DNA of 64,000 nucleotides from SIRX01 sp965213905 (GCA_965213905.1 OZ243922.1:620001-684000), one strand, 5' to 3'. Counted from the first letter of the stretch, positions 50,291 through 59,389 are shown. Notes: a model not told the origin generated them from the letters alone. Numbers and translations: made by a program.

Positions 50291-51192
50291 TTTCCCTCCT
50301 CTAAACTCTTGACGGCTTTGAGATAAGCAACGGCCACCGGCCATCGCTGTCGGCCGGCCTCGACCAGGGGGCGCAGGTGGGCGGTGAACCTCTTTCTTTC
50401 CCTTGTAGAAAAGGCCTCTTCCATGGCCTCCCCAAAAGGAGGCTGTTTCGGGTTGCCGGAGGTTTTCAAGAGGGTTTCCCACGGGACGGGTTCTTCGTTA
50501 AACGGGCTACCCGTTCTCACGCCGGCCTCGAAAGTCAACTGTACTTCTTCGAAACCGGCGGATTCGGCCAGGTCGAAGAGATCGCGCTCGTCGAAGTTCA
50601 ACATCGGATCCGTATCCGGCGGTTGGTGACGCCTGTACACGTTCCGAACTTTCTCTGCGAGATCCCGGACCGGTTCCACGTCGTAGCCGCGAAACCGCCG
50701 CGTCTCGTGCATCTTGAAGCTGTTGATCGGCTCGAATACAGAGACCCGTCCGCCGGGTTTGAGAACCCGATAGAACTCCTCGAAAGACCGCCGCTTGTTC
50801 TCGACGTAGATGAGAACGGAGCGGATGGTTACCACGTCCACGGAGACGTCATCCAGCGCGGCCAGATCGTCGGCCGGCGCCTGGAGAAAGCGGCAACGGT
50901 CTATCACGTCGAGCTCCCCGGCGAGTTCCCGGCTGTGGTCGAGCAAATCTTGCGAGATGTCGGAAAAAACGACCCGACCGTCCGGCCCGAGCCGGTCGAG
51001 GGCGCCGAAGGCTATCAACCCGTCGCCGGTCCCCACGTCGAGGACAGTTTCTCCGACGGAAATTTCAGCATTGTCCAACACCCGGTCACGCACGCCGTGC
51101 AGAAAAGGCAGGTTGCGCCGCTGCTGCTCCGGGTCTCCGCCGTGCCGGCGCTCCAAAAGCCACCGGGCCCACCTGTCTTTTGGCCCCGCCAT
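50287..51192 (-). CDS. Class I SAM-dependent methyltransferase
   Basis: 301 residues. SAM-binding motif I ETVLDVGTGDGLIAFGAL (about 48-65), acidic motif VVFSDIS, APADDLAALDDVSVDVV, and post-motif VLKPGGRVSVFEP. Similar in layout to arsenite- or ubiquinone/lipid-type methyltransferases; substrate not evident. Starts the two-gene operon with the SDR. Confidence 0.87.
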   Translation of the reverse strand: MAGPKDRWARWLLERRHGGDPEQQRRNLPFLHGVRDRVLDNAEISVGETVLDVGTGDGLIAFGALDRLGPDGRVVFSDISQDLLDHSRELAGELDVIDRCRFLQAPADDLAALDDVSVDVVTIRSVLIYVENKRRSFEEFYRVLKPGGRVSVFEPINSFKMHETRRFRGYDVEPVRDLAEKVRNVYRRHQPPDTDPMLNFDERDLFDLAESAGFEEVQLTFEAGVRTGSPFNEEPVPWETLLKTSGNPKQPPFGEAMEEAFSTRERKRFTAHLRPLVEAGRQRWPVAVAYLKAVKSLEEGN

Positions 51193-51268
51193 CTCCCTCT
51201 TCTTTCCAGGCTTTCCGAATTGTACGAGCCTATCACGGAACCCCGGGCGCTTTGTTACTTAAGGCGGA

Positions 51269-51592
51269 TCAAGATGGCTTCCAGCCTTTTACGCCGTTTC
51301 GCAACCGCTCCAGTTGCTCCCAGTGATCTTCTATCGCGACCCGGCCTTTCTTAGTAAGGCCCACGAACGTGTTGGGTGTCTTGCCGACAAAGCGTTTTTT
51401 GACCTTTACCAATCCGGCGTTCTCCAGCTTGATCAAGTGGCTTGAAAGGTTGCCTTTCGTGAGCCCGGTAATGCGCTGCAAGAACAGGAAGTCCGCGCCT
51501 TCGGAGGCGGAGAGCGCGGTCATGATGGCGAGTCGGGCGGGCTCGTGGATCAGACGGTCGAGCCCGGCAAGCTCTTCAAATGGCTCGGCCAT
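51269..51592 (-). CDS. Winged-helix transcriptional regulator (MarR/ArsR-like, HTH_27 type)
   Basis: 107 residues: DRLIHEPARLAIMTALSASEGADFLFLQRITGLTKGNLSSHLIKLENAGLVKVKKRFVGKTPNTFVGLTKKGRVAIEDH, the form found in small regulators that sense membrane-protein partners or small ligands. ATG at 51592 follows GGAGG by 6 bases; an ATG two codons earlier touches the site. Overlaps the upstream membrane protein by 17 bases, so co-translated with it. Probably binds the palindromes at the head of this operon (inference). Confidence 0.88.
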   Translation of the reverse strand: MAEPFEELAGLDRLIHEPARLAIMTALSASEGADFLFLQRITGLTKGNLSSHLIKLENAGLVKVKKRFVGKTPNTFVGLTKKGRVAIEDHWEQLERLRNGVKGWKPS

Positions 51593-52232
51593 TATCATCC
51601 TCCGGTACGGGAAGAAGAGTACGCCTTAAAATCAGATGGTCACAAATGCCGATAGCGATAGTCGAGACGCCAAGAAGCAAGAAGAGTAGCCTAAGAGCTT
51701 CGGCGTAGTTTTCAGATAAGACGCCTGTCAGAGGCAGGAATCCGACGACTACGAAGGCTGCGGCGGCGACTAGGTAATGCGCCCGGAAACGGCGCTCCGG
51801 CCACCAAAATAAAACGTCCGCCACGCCAAGTACCAGATAGGGTAAGTAAACGGGCGCCTGCAAAACGACATCCGTCATGTGGGCTACCCAGAACGCGACC
51901 ACGCCCGACGCAACCAGCCACATCGTGCGACGGCTCAACGGTAGGCGCTGGGCCTTACCGTACCGCCGTTCGTAAAAGTCGCCGATAACCCAGCCTATCA
52001 GCATCGCCACCAGTATGCCAAAGAGCCCGCCGAAGAGAAGCAGCACGCCGAACAGCGTTCCTTCCTCTTCAGGCGTCATGCCCGGCAAGTCCACCTGCAG
52101 GAGCGTAAGGGCAGAGATCAGCAGCATCAAAACCCCGACCGGCAATACCTTCAATCCTTGCAGTCGTTCGTAGTTCTGGGTAACGTACCGGACCCGCTCA
52201 AGATCCCGCACCTCTTCTCTAACGGACTGCAT
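51576..52232 (-). CDS. Six-helix membrane protein, paralogue of next gene
   Basis: 218 residues: soluble N-terminus QSVREEVRDLERVRYVTQNYERLQGLK, then about six membrane helices including VLMLLISALTLLQV, FGVLLLFGGLFGILVAMLIGWVIG and a C-terminal pair. Its first 27 residues are nearly identical to those of the upstream gene, showing duplication. No family recognised beyond association with a wHTH regulator. ATG with GGAGG 7 bases upstream. Lower GC than the average of the window. Confidence 0.8.
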   Translation of the reverse strand: MQSVREEVRDLERVRYVTQNYERLQGLKVLPVGVLMLLISALTLLQVDLPGMTPEEEGTLFGVLLLFGGLFGILVAMLIGWVIGDFYERRYGKAQRLPLSRRTMWLVASGVVAFWVAHMTDVVLQAPVYLPYLVLGVADVLFWWPERRFRAHYLVAAAAFVVVGFLPLTGVLSENYAEALRLLFLLLGVSTIAIGICDHLILRRTLLPVPEDDNGRAI

Positions 52233-52234
52233 TA

Positions 52235-52873
52235 TCAATCCTCCGGCGCAGATTTTAGAGTACGAATCAACAGCAGATGATCCATCACCGACCCCACAAA
52301 GAAGATAACCCCAAGCGGAACTATCAGCAAAGGAAACGCTTCTCCAACGAGCACACCGGCCAGCGGAAGCGAGCATACACCAACGGCCAGTATTGCTAGA
52401 GCCAGCCAGTAAACAGTAAGCAAGCCGCGCTTCGGCCACCAGTCGTACAGGATGAACGTGGCCGCAAACAGACCTGCTATTACACCCAGCACCGGTTGCC
52501 CAACATCGTCCCTAAAAGCAGCCGGTGAACCTACTACAAACGACGCTACTACGACAATCGTGAGTAACAAAGCGCCCCACCCAGAAGTCTTCCGGCGCCG
52601 CTGATGTACCAACCCGAAACGGTTTTCGTAGTACCTCTCAATAGGCCCAACAAAGAACGAGGGCACGAAACAGACGAGGAAAAGAACGCCAGTTCTCAAT
52701 GGTTGAAGATCGAAGAACCCATTCGGCTCTTCGAACCAGAACCAAAGAGCGAAACCCCAAAACACAAATGCCACTACAAATGGCGTGTACTTTAGCCCTT
52801 GAAGCCGTTCGAAGTTTTTCGTAACGTACTTTATTCGCTCCAGATCCCGCACTTCTTCTCTCGCGGACTGCAC
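52235..52873 (-). CDS. Six-helix membrane protein, first gene of the regulated operon
   Basis: 212 residues: N-terminus QSAREEVRDLERIKYVTKNFERLQGLK, then helices around FVVAFVFWGFALWFWF, TGVLFLVCFVPSFFVGPI, GALLLTIVVVASFVVG, and three more. GTG 52873 follows AGGAGG by 5 bases and lines up with the start of the paralogue; an upstream frame to 52897 is open. Two bases separate it from the second copy. Function unknown; both copies end with a VMDHLLLIRTL / CDHLILRRTL segment. Confidence 0.8.
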   Translation of the reverse strand: MQSAREEVRDLERIKYVTKNFERLQGLKYTPFVVAFVFWGFALWFWFEEPNGFFDLQPLRTGVLFLVCFVPSFFVGPIERYYENRFGLVHQRRRKTSGWGALLLTIVVVASFVVGSPAAFRDDVGQPVLGVIAGLFAATFILYDWWPKRGLLTVYWLALAILAVGVCSLPLAGVLVGEAFPLLIVPLGVIFFVGSVMDHLLLIRTLKSAPED

Positions 52874-52888
52874 TAGATCCTCCTCTAA

Positions 52889-52969
52889 TTGCAGCACTGC
52901 AACGTCTATTCAGACTAGTTTGTGTTGCAAACTCAAATGCAGTGTAAACTGCAAATCTAACTCTGTCAA
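52889..52969 (-). promoter_or_regulatory. Strong promoter with three palindromes upstream of the membrane-protein operon
   Basis: Minus-strand TTGACA (52964-52969), 17-base spacer, TACACT (52941-52946). Palindromes: TGCAGT-GTAA-ACTGCA over the -10 (52938-52953), AGTTTG-N5-CAAACT (52917-52933), and TTGCAG-CA-CTGCAA (52889-52902) near the start site. The first and third share the GCAG/CTGC half-site, the likely operator of the operon's winged-helix regulator. Confidence 0.7.
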
Positions 52970-52992
52970 GAGTTTTTGTCTTATAGAAGAAG

Positions 52993-53949
52993 TTAGGGAC
53001 TTACGGGATTTGGCGGTTTTTCGTCGTTCAGCACGGCTCTCAGGTTTTCGGCCGCCGTATAAGCCATTTTGTCGCGGGTCTCGATGGAGGCGCTGCCGAT
53101 GTGTGGGGCCAAGACGACGTTTTCGAGTTCGAGGAGTTTTGGGTGTACTCTTGGTTCTTCTTCGTAAACGTCGAGGCCGGCGGCGAAGATGTTCCCTTTT
53201 TCCAAGGCTTCGGCGAGGGCGGCTTCGTTTACTACGGGTCCGCGGGAGGCGTTGACGAGCACGGCGATTTGTTTCATTGTTCCGAGTTCTTTTTCACCGA
53301 TCAGGTGGTGCGTCTCATCTGTAAGCGGGGTGTGGATGGAGACGAAATCACTCTCCGCCAGCAGTTCGTCGAGTTCTACTTTTCGCGCTACGAGCTCTTT
53401 TTCGGCGTCTTCTTTGCGGGAGCGGGCAGTGTAGAGGATGTCCATACCGAAGCCTTTGGCGCGGCGGGCGACGGCTTGTCCGATGCCGCCGAAGCCGACT
53501 ATGCCAAGGGTTTTGCCCCACACGTCGGGGCCGGTGAACTGCTTCGGCCCCCAGGCTTCCCATTTGCCGGCCCGCAGGAAGCGTTCGGCCTCGCCGAGGC
53601 GGCGGGCGGCGGCCAGGAGCAGCATGAAGGCGGTGTCGGCGGTCGTTTCTTCGAGGATGCCGGGGGTGTTGGTAACGGTTATGCCGCGTTCTGTTGCGGC
53701 TTCCACGTCTATGTTGTCGTAGCCGACGGCCATGTTGGCGATGATTCTGAGGTTTTCTCCGGCGGCGTCCAGTACCTTCGAGTCTATGTTCTCGGAGACG
53801 GTGCAGAGGATCCCCGACGTCCCGCCTGCGGCTTCGAGTAGCTCGTCGGGGTCCGGCGGTTCTTTGGAGAGGATGGTTACGTCGAAGTCTTCGAGGAGGC
53901 GGAGCCCGGCTTCGGGGATCTCTCGGGTAACGAGAACCTTTTGCGGCAC
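52993..53949 (-). CDS. gyaR: D-2-hydroxyacid dehydrogenase (glyoxylate/hydroxypyruvate reductase type)
   Basis: 318 residues. Substrate domain ANMAVGYDNIDVEAATERGI, NAD-binding GKTLGIVGFGGIGQAVARRA (about 147-166), catalytic Arg in NASRGPVVNE, Glu in DVYEEEP, and His in LAPHIGSASIETR (near 287). Reduces glyoxylate or hydroxypyruvate to glycolate or D-glycerate. Single gene 27 bases downstream of aconitase. Confidence 0.92.
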   Translation of the reverse strand: MPQKVLVTREIPEAGLRLLEDFDVTILSKEPPDPDELLEAAGGTSGILCTVSENIDSKVLDAAGENLRIIANMAVGYDNIDVEAATERGITVTNTPGILEETTADTAFMLLLAAARRLGEAERFLRAGKWEAWGPKQFTGPDVWGKTLGIVGFGGIGQAVARRAKGFGMDILYTARSRKEDAEKELVARKVELDELLAESDFVSIHTPLTDETHHLIGEKELGTMKQIAVLVNASRGPVVNEAALAEALEKGNIFAAGLDVYEEEPRVHPKLLELENVVLAPHIGSASIETRDKMAYTAAENLRAVLNDEKPPNPVSP

Positions 53950-53976
53950 GGGCTCCCCTCCTCCTTCTTCGTCGCC

Positions 53977-56802
53977 CTAGTCGTCCTCGTTCAGGAGTTC
54001 GCGCAGGACGGTGTGGAGGATGCCGCCGTTTTTGAGGTACTCGACCTCTACCGGCGAGTCTACCCGGGCGGTGGTGGTGAACTCTTTTTCTTCGCCGCCT
54101 TCGGTCGTGGCTTTGACCTTTATCTCGGACCCGGGTTCGAGGCCGAAGACGCCTTCGATGTCGAAGGTCTCGGTGCCGTCGAGCCCCAGGCTCTCGGCGC
54201 CCTCGCCCTCGGCGAACTGGAGCGGCAGGACGCCCATGCCGATGAGGTTGGATCGGTGTATCCGCTCGTAGCTCTGGGCTATGACGGCCTTTATGCCGAG
54301 GAGCAAGGTGCCTTTGGCGGCCCAGTCGCGGGAGGAGCCGCTGCCGTACTGCTCGCCGGCCAGCACGACGAGCGGGGTGCCCTCTTCCTGGTACTTCATC
54401 GCGGCTTCGTAGACGCTCGTCTCCTCGTCTTCCGGGAGGTAGACGGTGTAGCCGCCCTCTTTCTCCACGAGTTCGTTGCGGAGCCGGATGTTGCCGAACG
54501 TGCCGCGGACCATGACCTCGTGGTTGCCGCGCCGGGATCCGAAGGAGTTAAAGTCCCGCGGCCCGACGCCCTGCTCCTGCAAATACTGCCCGGCGGGGCT
54601 GTTGCGCGGGATGGCGCCGGCCGGGGAGATGTGGTCCGTCGTGACCGAATCGCCGACCTTTACCAGCACGCGGGCGCCGGAGATATCCTGTAGCGGCTCC
54701 GGCTCGGGCGAGAGGTCGTCGAAGAAGTTCGGCTCCTTCACGTAGGTGGAGTCCGGGTCCCAGTCGTAGAGGTTGCCTTCCGGAACGTCCACCTCGTTCC
54801 ACTGCTCGTTGCCGGTATAGACGTTGCCGTACTGCTTCTCGAACATCGAAGGGTCCAAAGAGTTCTCGACTGTCTCGGAGATCTCCTCCTGCGACGGCCA
54901 GATGTCTTTGAGGTACACCGGGTTGCCGTCGGAGTCTTCACCCAGGGGATCATTTTCCAGGTCTACGTCCACCTTGCCGGCCAGCGCGTAGGCAACCACC
55001 AGTGGCGGGGAAGCCAGGTAGTTCGCCTTTACGTCCGGGTTGATGCGGCCCTCGAAGTTCCGGTTGCCGGAGAGGACGGCGGCGACGACCAACTCGTTCT
55101 CCTCGACGGCCTCGGAGACCTCTTCGGGCAGCGGCCCGGAGTTGCCGATGCACGTCGTGCAGCCGTAGCCCACGACGTTGAACTTGAGTTGCTCCAGGTA
55201 CGGCAGCAACTCGGAGTTCTCCAGGTACTCCGTCACGACCTTGGAGCCCGGGGCCAGGCTGGTCTTTACGTGGGGGTCCACCGTAAGGCCCTTCTCGACG
55301 GCCTTCTTCGCCAGCAGGCCGGCCCCGATCATCACGGACGGGTTTGAGGTGTTGGTGCAACTCGTGATCGCCGCTATCACGGCGGAACCGTGTTTTAGAT
55401 AAGCCTCTTCACCGTCCAGCGTAACCGTTACGGTGTTCTCATCCGCCGGGGGGTTTTCTACCTCCGAGCCCCCCATCTTACGCGGCGGGTCTTCGTCCTC
55501 GACGTCCGGGTTCGGCGTGTCGCTCGCCTCCATAGATTCCTCATCGGCGGCGTCGTAGGCGTTGCCGTTCGAATCGTTCGAGCCGTTTGACCCGTTCGAG
55601 CCGTTCGTCCCGGTCATCTCCGCGAGCACTTCCTGGAACGAGTTGTTCATGTCGGCCAGCGCGATGCGGTCTTGCGGCCGCCGCGGCCCGGCGAGGCTCG
55701 CCTCGACCGTGTCCAGCTCGAGCTCCAACGTCTCGGAGAAGCGGGGCTCCGGCGTGTCGTCGGTCCGGAAGAGGTTTTGCTCCTTGTAGTAGCGCTCCAC
55801 GAGGTCCACCAACTCCTCATCCCGGCCCGTGCCGCGCAGGTACTTCAGCGTCTCGTCGTCCACCGGGAAGAACGTCGTCGTAACGCCGAACTCGGGCGAC
55901 ATGTTCGCGATGGTCGCCCGGTCGGCCAGGGTGAGCCGGCTGAGACCCTCGCCGTAGAACTCGACGAACTTGCCGACGACGCCGTGCTCCCGCAATATCT
56001 GGGTTACGGTGAGCACCAGGTCGGTCGCCGTGACGCCTTCCTGGAGGGCGCCGGTGAGCTTGAAGCCGATGACTTCGGGGACCAGCATGTAGTAGGGCTG
56101 GCCGAGGACGACGGCTTCGGCCTCGATGCCGCCGACGCCCCAACCGAGGACGCCGAGGCCGTTGATCATGGTGGTGTGGCTGTCGGTGCCCACCAGCGTA
56201 TCCGGGTAGGCGACCCCATCCCGCGTCTGCACGACGTTCGCTAAATACTCCAGGTTCACCTGATGCACGATGCCGGTCGCCGGCGGCACTACGGTAAAGT
56301 CGTCGAAGGCCTGCTGGCCCCACTTCAAAAACTCGTAGCGTTCCTTATTGCGCTCGAACTCTCGTTCGGCGTTGAACTGGAGCGCCATCTCGTTGCCGAA
56401 CATGTCCACCTGGACCGAGTGGTCAATGACGAGGTCCGAGGGTACGAGCGGCTGAATCTTCGCGGGGTCACCGCCGAGCTTCTCCATCGCGGAGCGCATC
56501 GCCGCCAGATCCACGACCGCCGGCACGCCGGTAAAGTCCTGCATCACGACCCGCGCCGGCAGGAACGGCAGCTCCCCGCCGACGGTGTCCGGCCAGTTCG
56601 AGAGCATTTCGACGGTGTCTTCGCCAACGAACTTGCCGCCGGTGTTTCTCAAGAGAGACTCTAGAAGAACCCGCACCGAGAACGGGAGCGAGAACACGTC
56701 GGCCGAGACTTGCTCGTCGAGCTTCTTCAGGCTGTATATCTCTACTTCACCTGAATCGGTGTCCAGGCTGGTCCGGGTGTTAAAGGCATCGTTATTTGGC
56801 AT
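53977..56802 (-). CDS. acnA: Aconitate hydratase A
   Basis: Citrate-isocitrate conversion in the TCA cycle, 941 residues. Iron-sulfur ligands: AITSCTNTSNPSVMIGAGL and VGYGCTTCIGNSGPL (CxxC). Other motifs: LVGTDSHTTMINGLGVLGWGVGGIEAE near 200, YGSGSSRDWAAKG in the swivel domain. A ~60-residue hydrophilic insert (NGSNGSNGSNDSNGN, then many Asp/Glu/Pro) lies around residues 395-455 where most AcnA are shorter; it looks like a flexible linker. ATG start with GAGAGAGGG upstream. Confidence 0.96.
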   Translation of the reverse strand: MPNNDAFNTRTSLDTDSGEVEIYSLKKLDEQVSADVFSLPFSVRVLLESLLRNTGGKFVGEDTVEMLSNWPDTVGGELPFLPARVVMQDFTGVPAVVDLAAMRSAMEKLGGDPAKIQPLVPSDLVIDHSVQVDMFGNEMALQFNAEREFERNKERYEFLKWGQQAFDDFTVVPPATGIVHQVNLEYLANVVQTRDGVAYPDTLVGTDSHTTMINGLGVLGWGVGGIEAEAVVLGQPYYMLVPEVIGFKLTGALQEGVTATDLVLTVTQILREHGVVGKFVEFYGEGLSRLTLADRATIANMSPEFGVTTTFFPVDDETLKYLRGTGRDEELVDLVERYYKEQNLFRTDDTPEPRFSETLELELDTVEASLAGPRRPQDRIALADMNNSFQEVLAEMTGTNGSNGSNGSNDSNGNAYDAADEESMEASDTPNPDVEDEDPPRKMGGSEVENPPADENTVTVTLDGEEAYLKHGSAVIAAITSCTNTSNPSVMIGAGLLAKKAVEKGLTVDPHVKTSLAPGSKVVTEYLENSELLPYLEQLKFNVVGYGCTTCIGNSGPLPEEVSEAVEENELVVAAVLSGNRNFEGRINPDVKANYLASPPLVVAYALAGKVDVDLENDPLGEDSDGNPVYLKDIWPSQEEISETVENSLDPSMFEKQYGNVYTGNEQWNEVDVPEGNLYDWDPDSTYVKEPNFFDDLSPEPEPLQDISGARVLVKVGDSVTTDHISPAGAIPRNSPAGQYLQEQGVGPRDFNSFGSRRGNHEVMVRGTFGNIRLRNELVEKEGGYTVYLPEDEETSVYEAAMKYQEEGTPLVVLAGEQYGSGSSRDWAAKGTLLLGIKAVIAQSYERIHRSNLIGMGVLPLQFAEGEGAESLGLDGTETFDIEGVFGLEPGSEIKVKATTEGGEEKEFTTTARVDSPVEVEYLKNGGILHTVLRELLNEDD

Positions 56803-56906
56803 TTTGGCGCAACCCTCTCTCTATCTTCTGTCTAGGGGTGATTATAAATGATCTTACCTGGAGAAGACGCCCGGTTCGCGCCGACCTCACGCCGCCAGGA
56901 ACTCGT

Positions 56907-56912
56907 TATACT
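56907..56912 (+). promoter_or_regulatory. -10 element of a leaderless-type promoter
   Basis: TATACT ending 6 bases before the GTG at 56919. No ribosome site. The -35 is weak. Confidence 0.45.
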
Positions 56913-56918
56913 CATCCC

Positions 56919-57458
56919 GTGGCGAAACGCGGCTACAACCGGGATACGATTCGGGGCGGGGCGAGCGACTGGGACGTCTCCAGGCCGTTTTCGAGCTACC
57001 TGCGGCTCTTGGCGAGCCTGCTCGCCCACCCGGTACGCTTTTTCAAGGTACTGCCCCGCGTACCCGATATGCGGGCGCCGGGGTTGTTCCTGGCGTTTTG
57101 CGGCCTGCCGACGGCCGCGTTCTGGTTTGTGGCGGGCGGGATATATCCTGCTATCTTAAGCCTTCTGCTCCCGCTGCCGCTGTCTTTCGTGGTAGCCGGT
57201 TTTTATTATCTGGGATCTCTAGGGGGACGTTATGGATACGTCGTTGCCTGGCGTACCGTCGCCTACCCTCTGGGGTTTTGTCTGTCGCTCTCGGCGGTGC
57301 CGGTTCTCAGGTGGGTGGCCGCGCTCTACGCGGGGGTGTTTCTGATGTCCTTGGGGTTGTTGAAGGTGCAGGAGCTCTCTGTTTTAAGGGCCGTTCTCGC
57401 CTCGGTGGTTGGGGTTTTGTTGACGCTGGCGTGCGTCTACCTGCTGTCCCGGGTTTAG
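56919..57458 (+). CDS. Yip1-domain-like integral membrane protein
   Basis: 179 residues. N-terminal SSYLRLLASLLAHPVRFFKVLPR (amphipathic, as in Yip1/YIF1-domain proteins), then five membrane helices (LFLAFCGLPTAAFWFVAGGIYP; LSLLLPLPLSFVVAGFYYLGSL; VAYPLGFCLSLSAVPVLRW; ALYAGVFLMSLGLL; AVLASVVGVLLTLACVYLL). Role unknown; often linked to membrane organisation. Start GTG is supported by the -10 just upstream. Confidence 0.7.
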   Translation: MAKRGYNRDTIRGGASDWDVSRPFSSYLRLLASLLAHPVRFFKVLPRVPDMRAPGLFLAFCGLPTAAFWFVAGGIYPAILSLLLPLPLSFVVAGFYYLGSLGGRYGYVVAWRTVAYPLGFCLSLSAVPVLRWVAALYAGVFLMSLGLLKVQELSVLRAVLASVVGVLLTLACVYLLSRV

Positions 57459-57478
57459 CGTTCGGGGTCTGCGGGTTC

Positions 57479-57964
57479 CTACCCGTTTTCAGGACCTGGC
57501 GGGTTTTCCAGGTCGCCCCTAAACTCCAGGGCGATGTGGTCCGTCTCTACAAAGCCCAGCGAGCGGTAAAACTTTCGGGCGGTGGTGTTGTCCGGCGTGG
57601 CGATAAGCTCGACGAGGCTGGCGCCCTTTTCGGAGGCCGCGTCGCGGACCTTTTCGATCAGCAACTTTCCGACGCCCCGGCGCCGGGCTTTCTCCGCGAC
57701 GGCCAGCATCGGCACCTCGATCACGGTGTCCCCGTGCGCCAGGTCCGGCTTTATCCAGAAGCTCACCAGCCCGACGACGTCTTCCCCGTCCTCCGCCACC
57801 AAATTGTACGCGGAAGGCGCCCCCAAAAGCTCCGCGAAACGTTCCCGCACGGCCCTCCAACCGGGCCGGGAATCCCCGACGGCGGCGGCCAGTTCGCAAG
57901 CCAGGGCGTAAACGGCTTTCTCGTCCTCTTCACCCGCCCCCCGCACTTGTATTTCCTGCGACAT
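57479..57964 (-). CDS. GNAT-family N-acetyltransferase
   Basis: 161 residues, a complete minimal GNAT: VPMLAVAEKARRRGVGKLLIEKVRD (about 85-109, acetyl-CoA site R-R-x-G-V-G), and the end NTTARKFYRSLGFVETDHIAL. Substrate unknown. ATG start. Convergent with the Yip1-like gene. Confidence 0.88.
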   Translation of the reverse strand: MSQEIQVRGAGEEDEKAVYALACELAAAVGDSRPGWRAVRERFAELLGAPSAYNLVAEDGEDVVGLVSFWIKPDLAHGDTVIEVPMLAVAEKARRRGVGKLLIEKVRDAASEKGASLVELIATPDNTTARKFYRSLGFVETDHIALEFRGDLENPPGPENG

Positions 57965-58092
57965 GGTTCACTCTCTACCCACAGGCGGCAACTTCTAAGT
58001 TAGGCCGCCGGGTAGACCGGCGTAGCGGGGTTTGCAAGAATAGCCCCGAGGCTCGTCCCACCCGACAAGAAAAGCTAGTAGTCAGGAGCAAC

Positions 58093-59370
58093 GTGGTACA
58101 GATCCTGTGGGGAATTGGCGGCATGATAGTGGTTTTGGGCCTCGCGTTCGCGCTCTCGCTAGAGCGCCGGGCCATAAACCCGCGCACGGTTCTGGGGGCT
58201 CTCGCCATCCAGGTCGCCTTCGGGGTTATCGTGCTGTACTGGCCCACCGGCCAGTCCGCGCTACAGACGGTGTCCCAGGGCGTGCAGGCGGTTATAAACT
58301 CGGCCAACGAGGGCATCGGGTTCGTCTTCGGGCCGGTTTTGCCGGGCGAGGGTGAAGGGCCGGTATTCGCTTTTCAGGTCCTGCCGGTGATCATCTTTTT
58401 CGCCTCGCTCACCACGGTGCTCTACCACTGGAACGTCCTGCAGTGGGTCGTCCGGATCATCGGCGGCGCGCTCCAGAAAGCGCTGGGAACCAGCCAGGCC
58501 GAGTCCATGTCGGCGACGGCGAACATCTTCGTCGGCCAGACCGAGGCCCCGCTGGTCGTCCGGCCCTACATTGGGCGGATGACCCGCTCGGAGTTCTTCG
58601 CCGTCATGACCGGCGGGCTCGCGACGGTCGCGGGGTCGGTGCTGGTCGGGTATTCGCTACTCGGGGCGCCTTTGGAGTACCTGATCGCCGCGAGCTTTAT
58701 GGCCGCCCCCGCGGGCCTCCTCATGGCGAAGATGGTGCTCCCGGAAACGGAAGAACCGGACACCGTCGGGGAAGCCGCCACCGAAGCCGCCGAGGAAGAA
58801 ACGGACGAGCCGGAGGAGCCGGAGGAGGGAGAAGCAGGCGGAGGTCCACTGGGCCATCGCAACGTAATAGACGCGGCGGCGGCCGGGGCGACGGACGGAC
58901 TTTACCTGGCGCTAAACGTCGGGGCCATGTTGATCGCCTTTATCTCGCTCATCGCGTTGTTGAACCTGATCCTGGGCTCTCTGGGAGGGCTTGTCGGCCT
59001 GCCGGACCTCACGTTTCAGCTCGTACTCGGCTACATCTTCGCCCCCCTCATGTTCCTGATCGGGGTTCCCTGGGAAGAGGCGATCCGGGCCGGCAGCTTT
59101 CTCGGCCAGAAGCTGATCCTGAACGAGTTCGTCGCCTTCTCGAACTTCGCCCCGAACATCGGGAACTTCTCGGAGAAGTCCGCGGCCATCATCACCTTCG
59201 CCCTTACCGGCTTCGCAAACTTCGGCTCCCTGGCGATTTTGCTCGGCGGCCTCGGCGGCATCGCGCCCGACCGCCGCCCCGAAATCGCCAAATACGGCAT
59301 CCGGGCCGTCCTGGCCGGCACGCTCGCAAACCTGATGAGTGCCACAATAGCCGGGATGCTGATCGGATAA
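58093..59370 (+). CDS. nupC: NupC-type concentrative nucleoside transporter
   Basis: 425 residues, about ten membrane helices. Signatures: LYHWNVLQWVVRIIGGAL, SMSATANIFVGQTEAPLVVRPYI (about 138-160) and LNEFVAFSNFAPNIG with the AIITFALTGFANFGSLAILLGGLG (C-terminal). A charged, Glu-rich loop (ETEEPDTVGEAATEAAEEE) of about 45 residues in the middle is longer than usual. Proton- or sodium-linked nucleoside uptake. GTG with AGGAGC; first gene of the salvage operon. Confidence 0.93.
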   Translation: MVQILWGIGGMIVVLGLAFALSLERRAINPRTVLGALAIQVAFGVIVLYWPTGQSALQTVSQGVQAVINSANEGIGFVFGPVLPGEGEGPVFAFQVLPVIIFFASLTTVLYHWNVLQWVVRIIGGALQKALGTSQAESMSATANIFVGQTEAPLVVRPYIGRMTRSEFFAVMTGGLATVAGSVLVGYSLLGAPLEYLIAASFMAAPAGLLMAKMVLPETEEPDTVGEAATEAAEEETDEPEEPEEGEAGGGPLGHRNVIDAAAAGATDGLYLALNVGAMLIAFISLIALLNLILGSLGGLVGLPDLTFQLVLGYIFAPLMFLIGVPWEEAIRAGSFLGQKLILNEFVAFSNFAPNIGNFSEKSAAIITFALTGFANFGSLAILLGGLGGIAPDRRPEIAKYGIRAVLAGTLANLMSATIAGMLIG

Positions 59371-59389
59371 AACAGGAGGAAACATAGAC

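Noticed and set aside
50377..51354. A 325-codon plus-strand frame opposite the methyltransferase
   Set aside because: Antisense to a gene with a clear SAM-binding motif and operon overlap.
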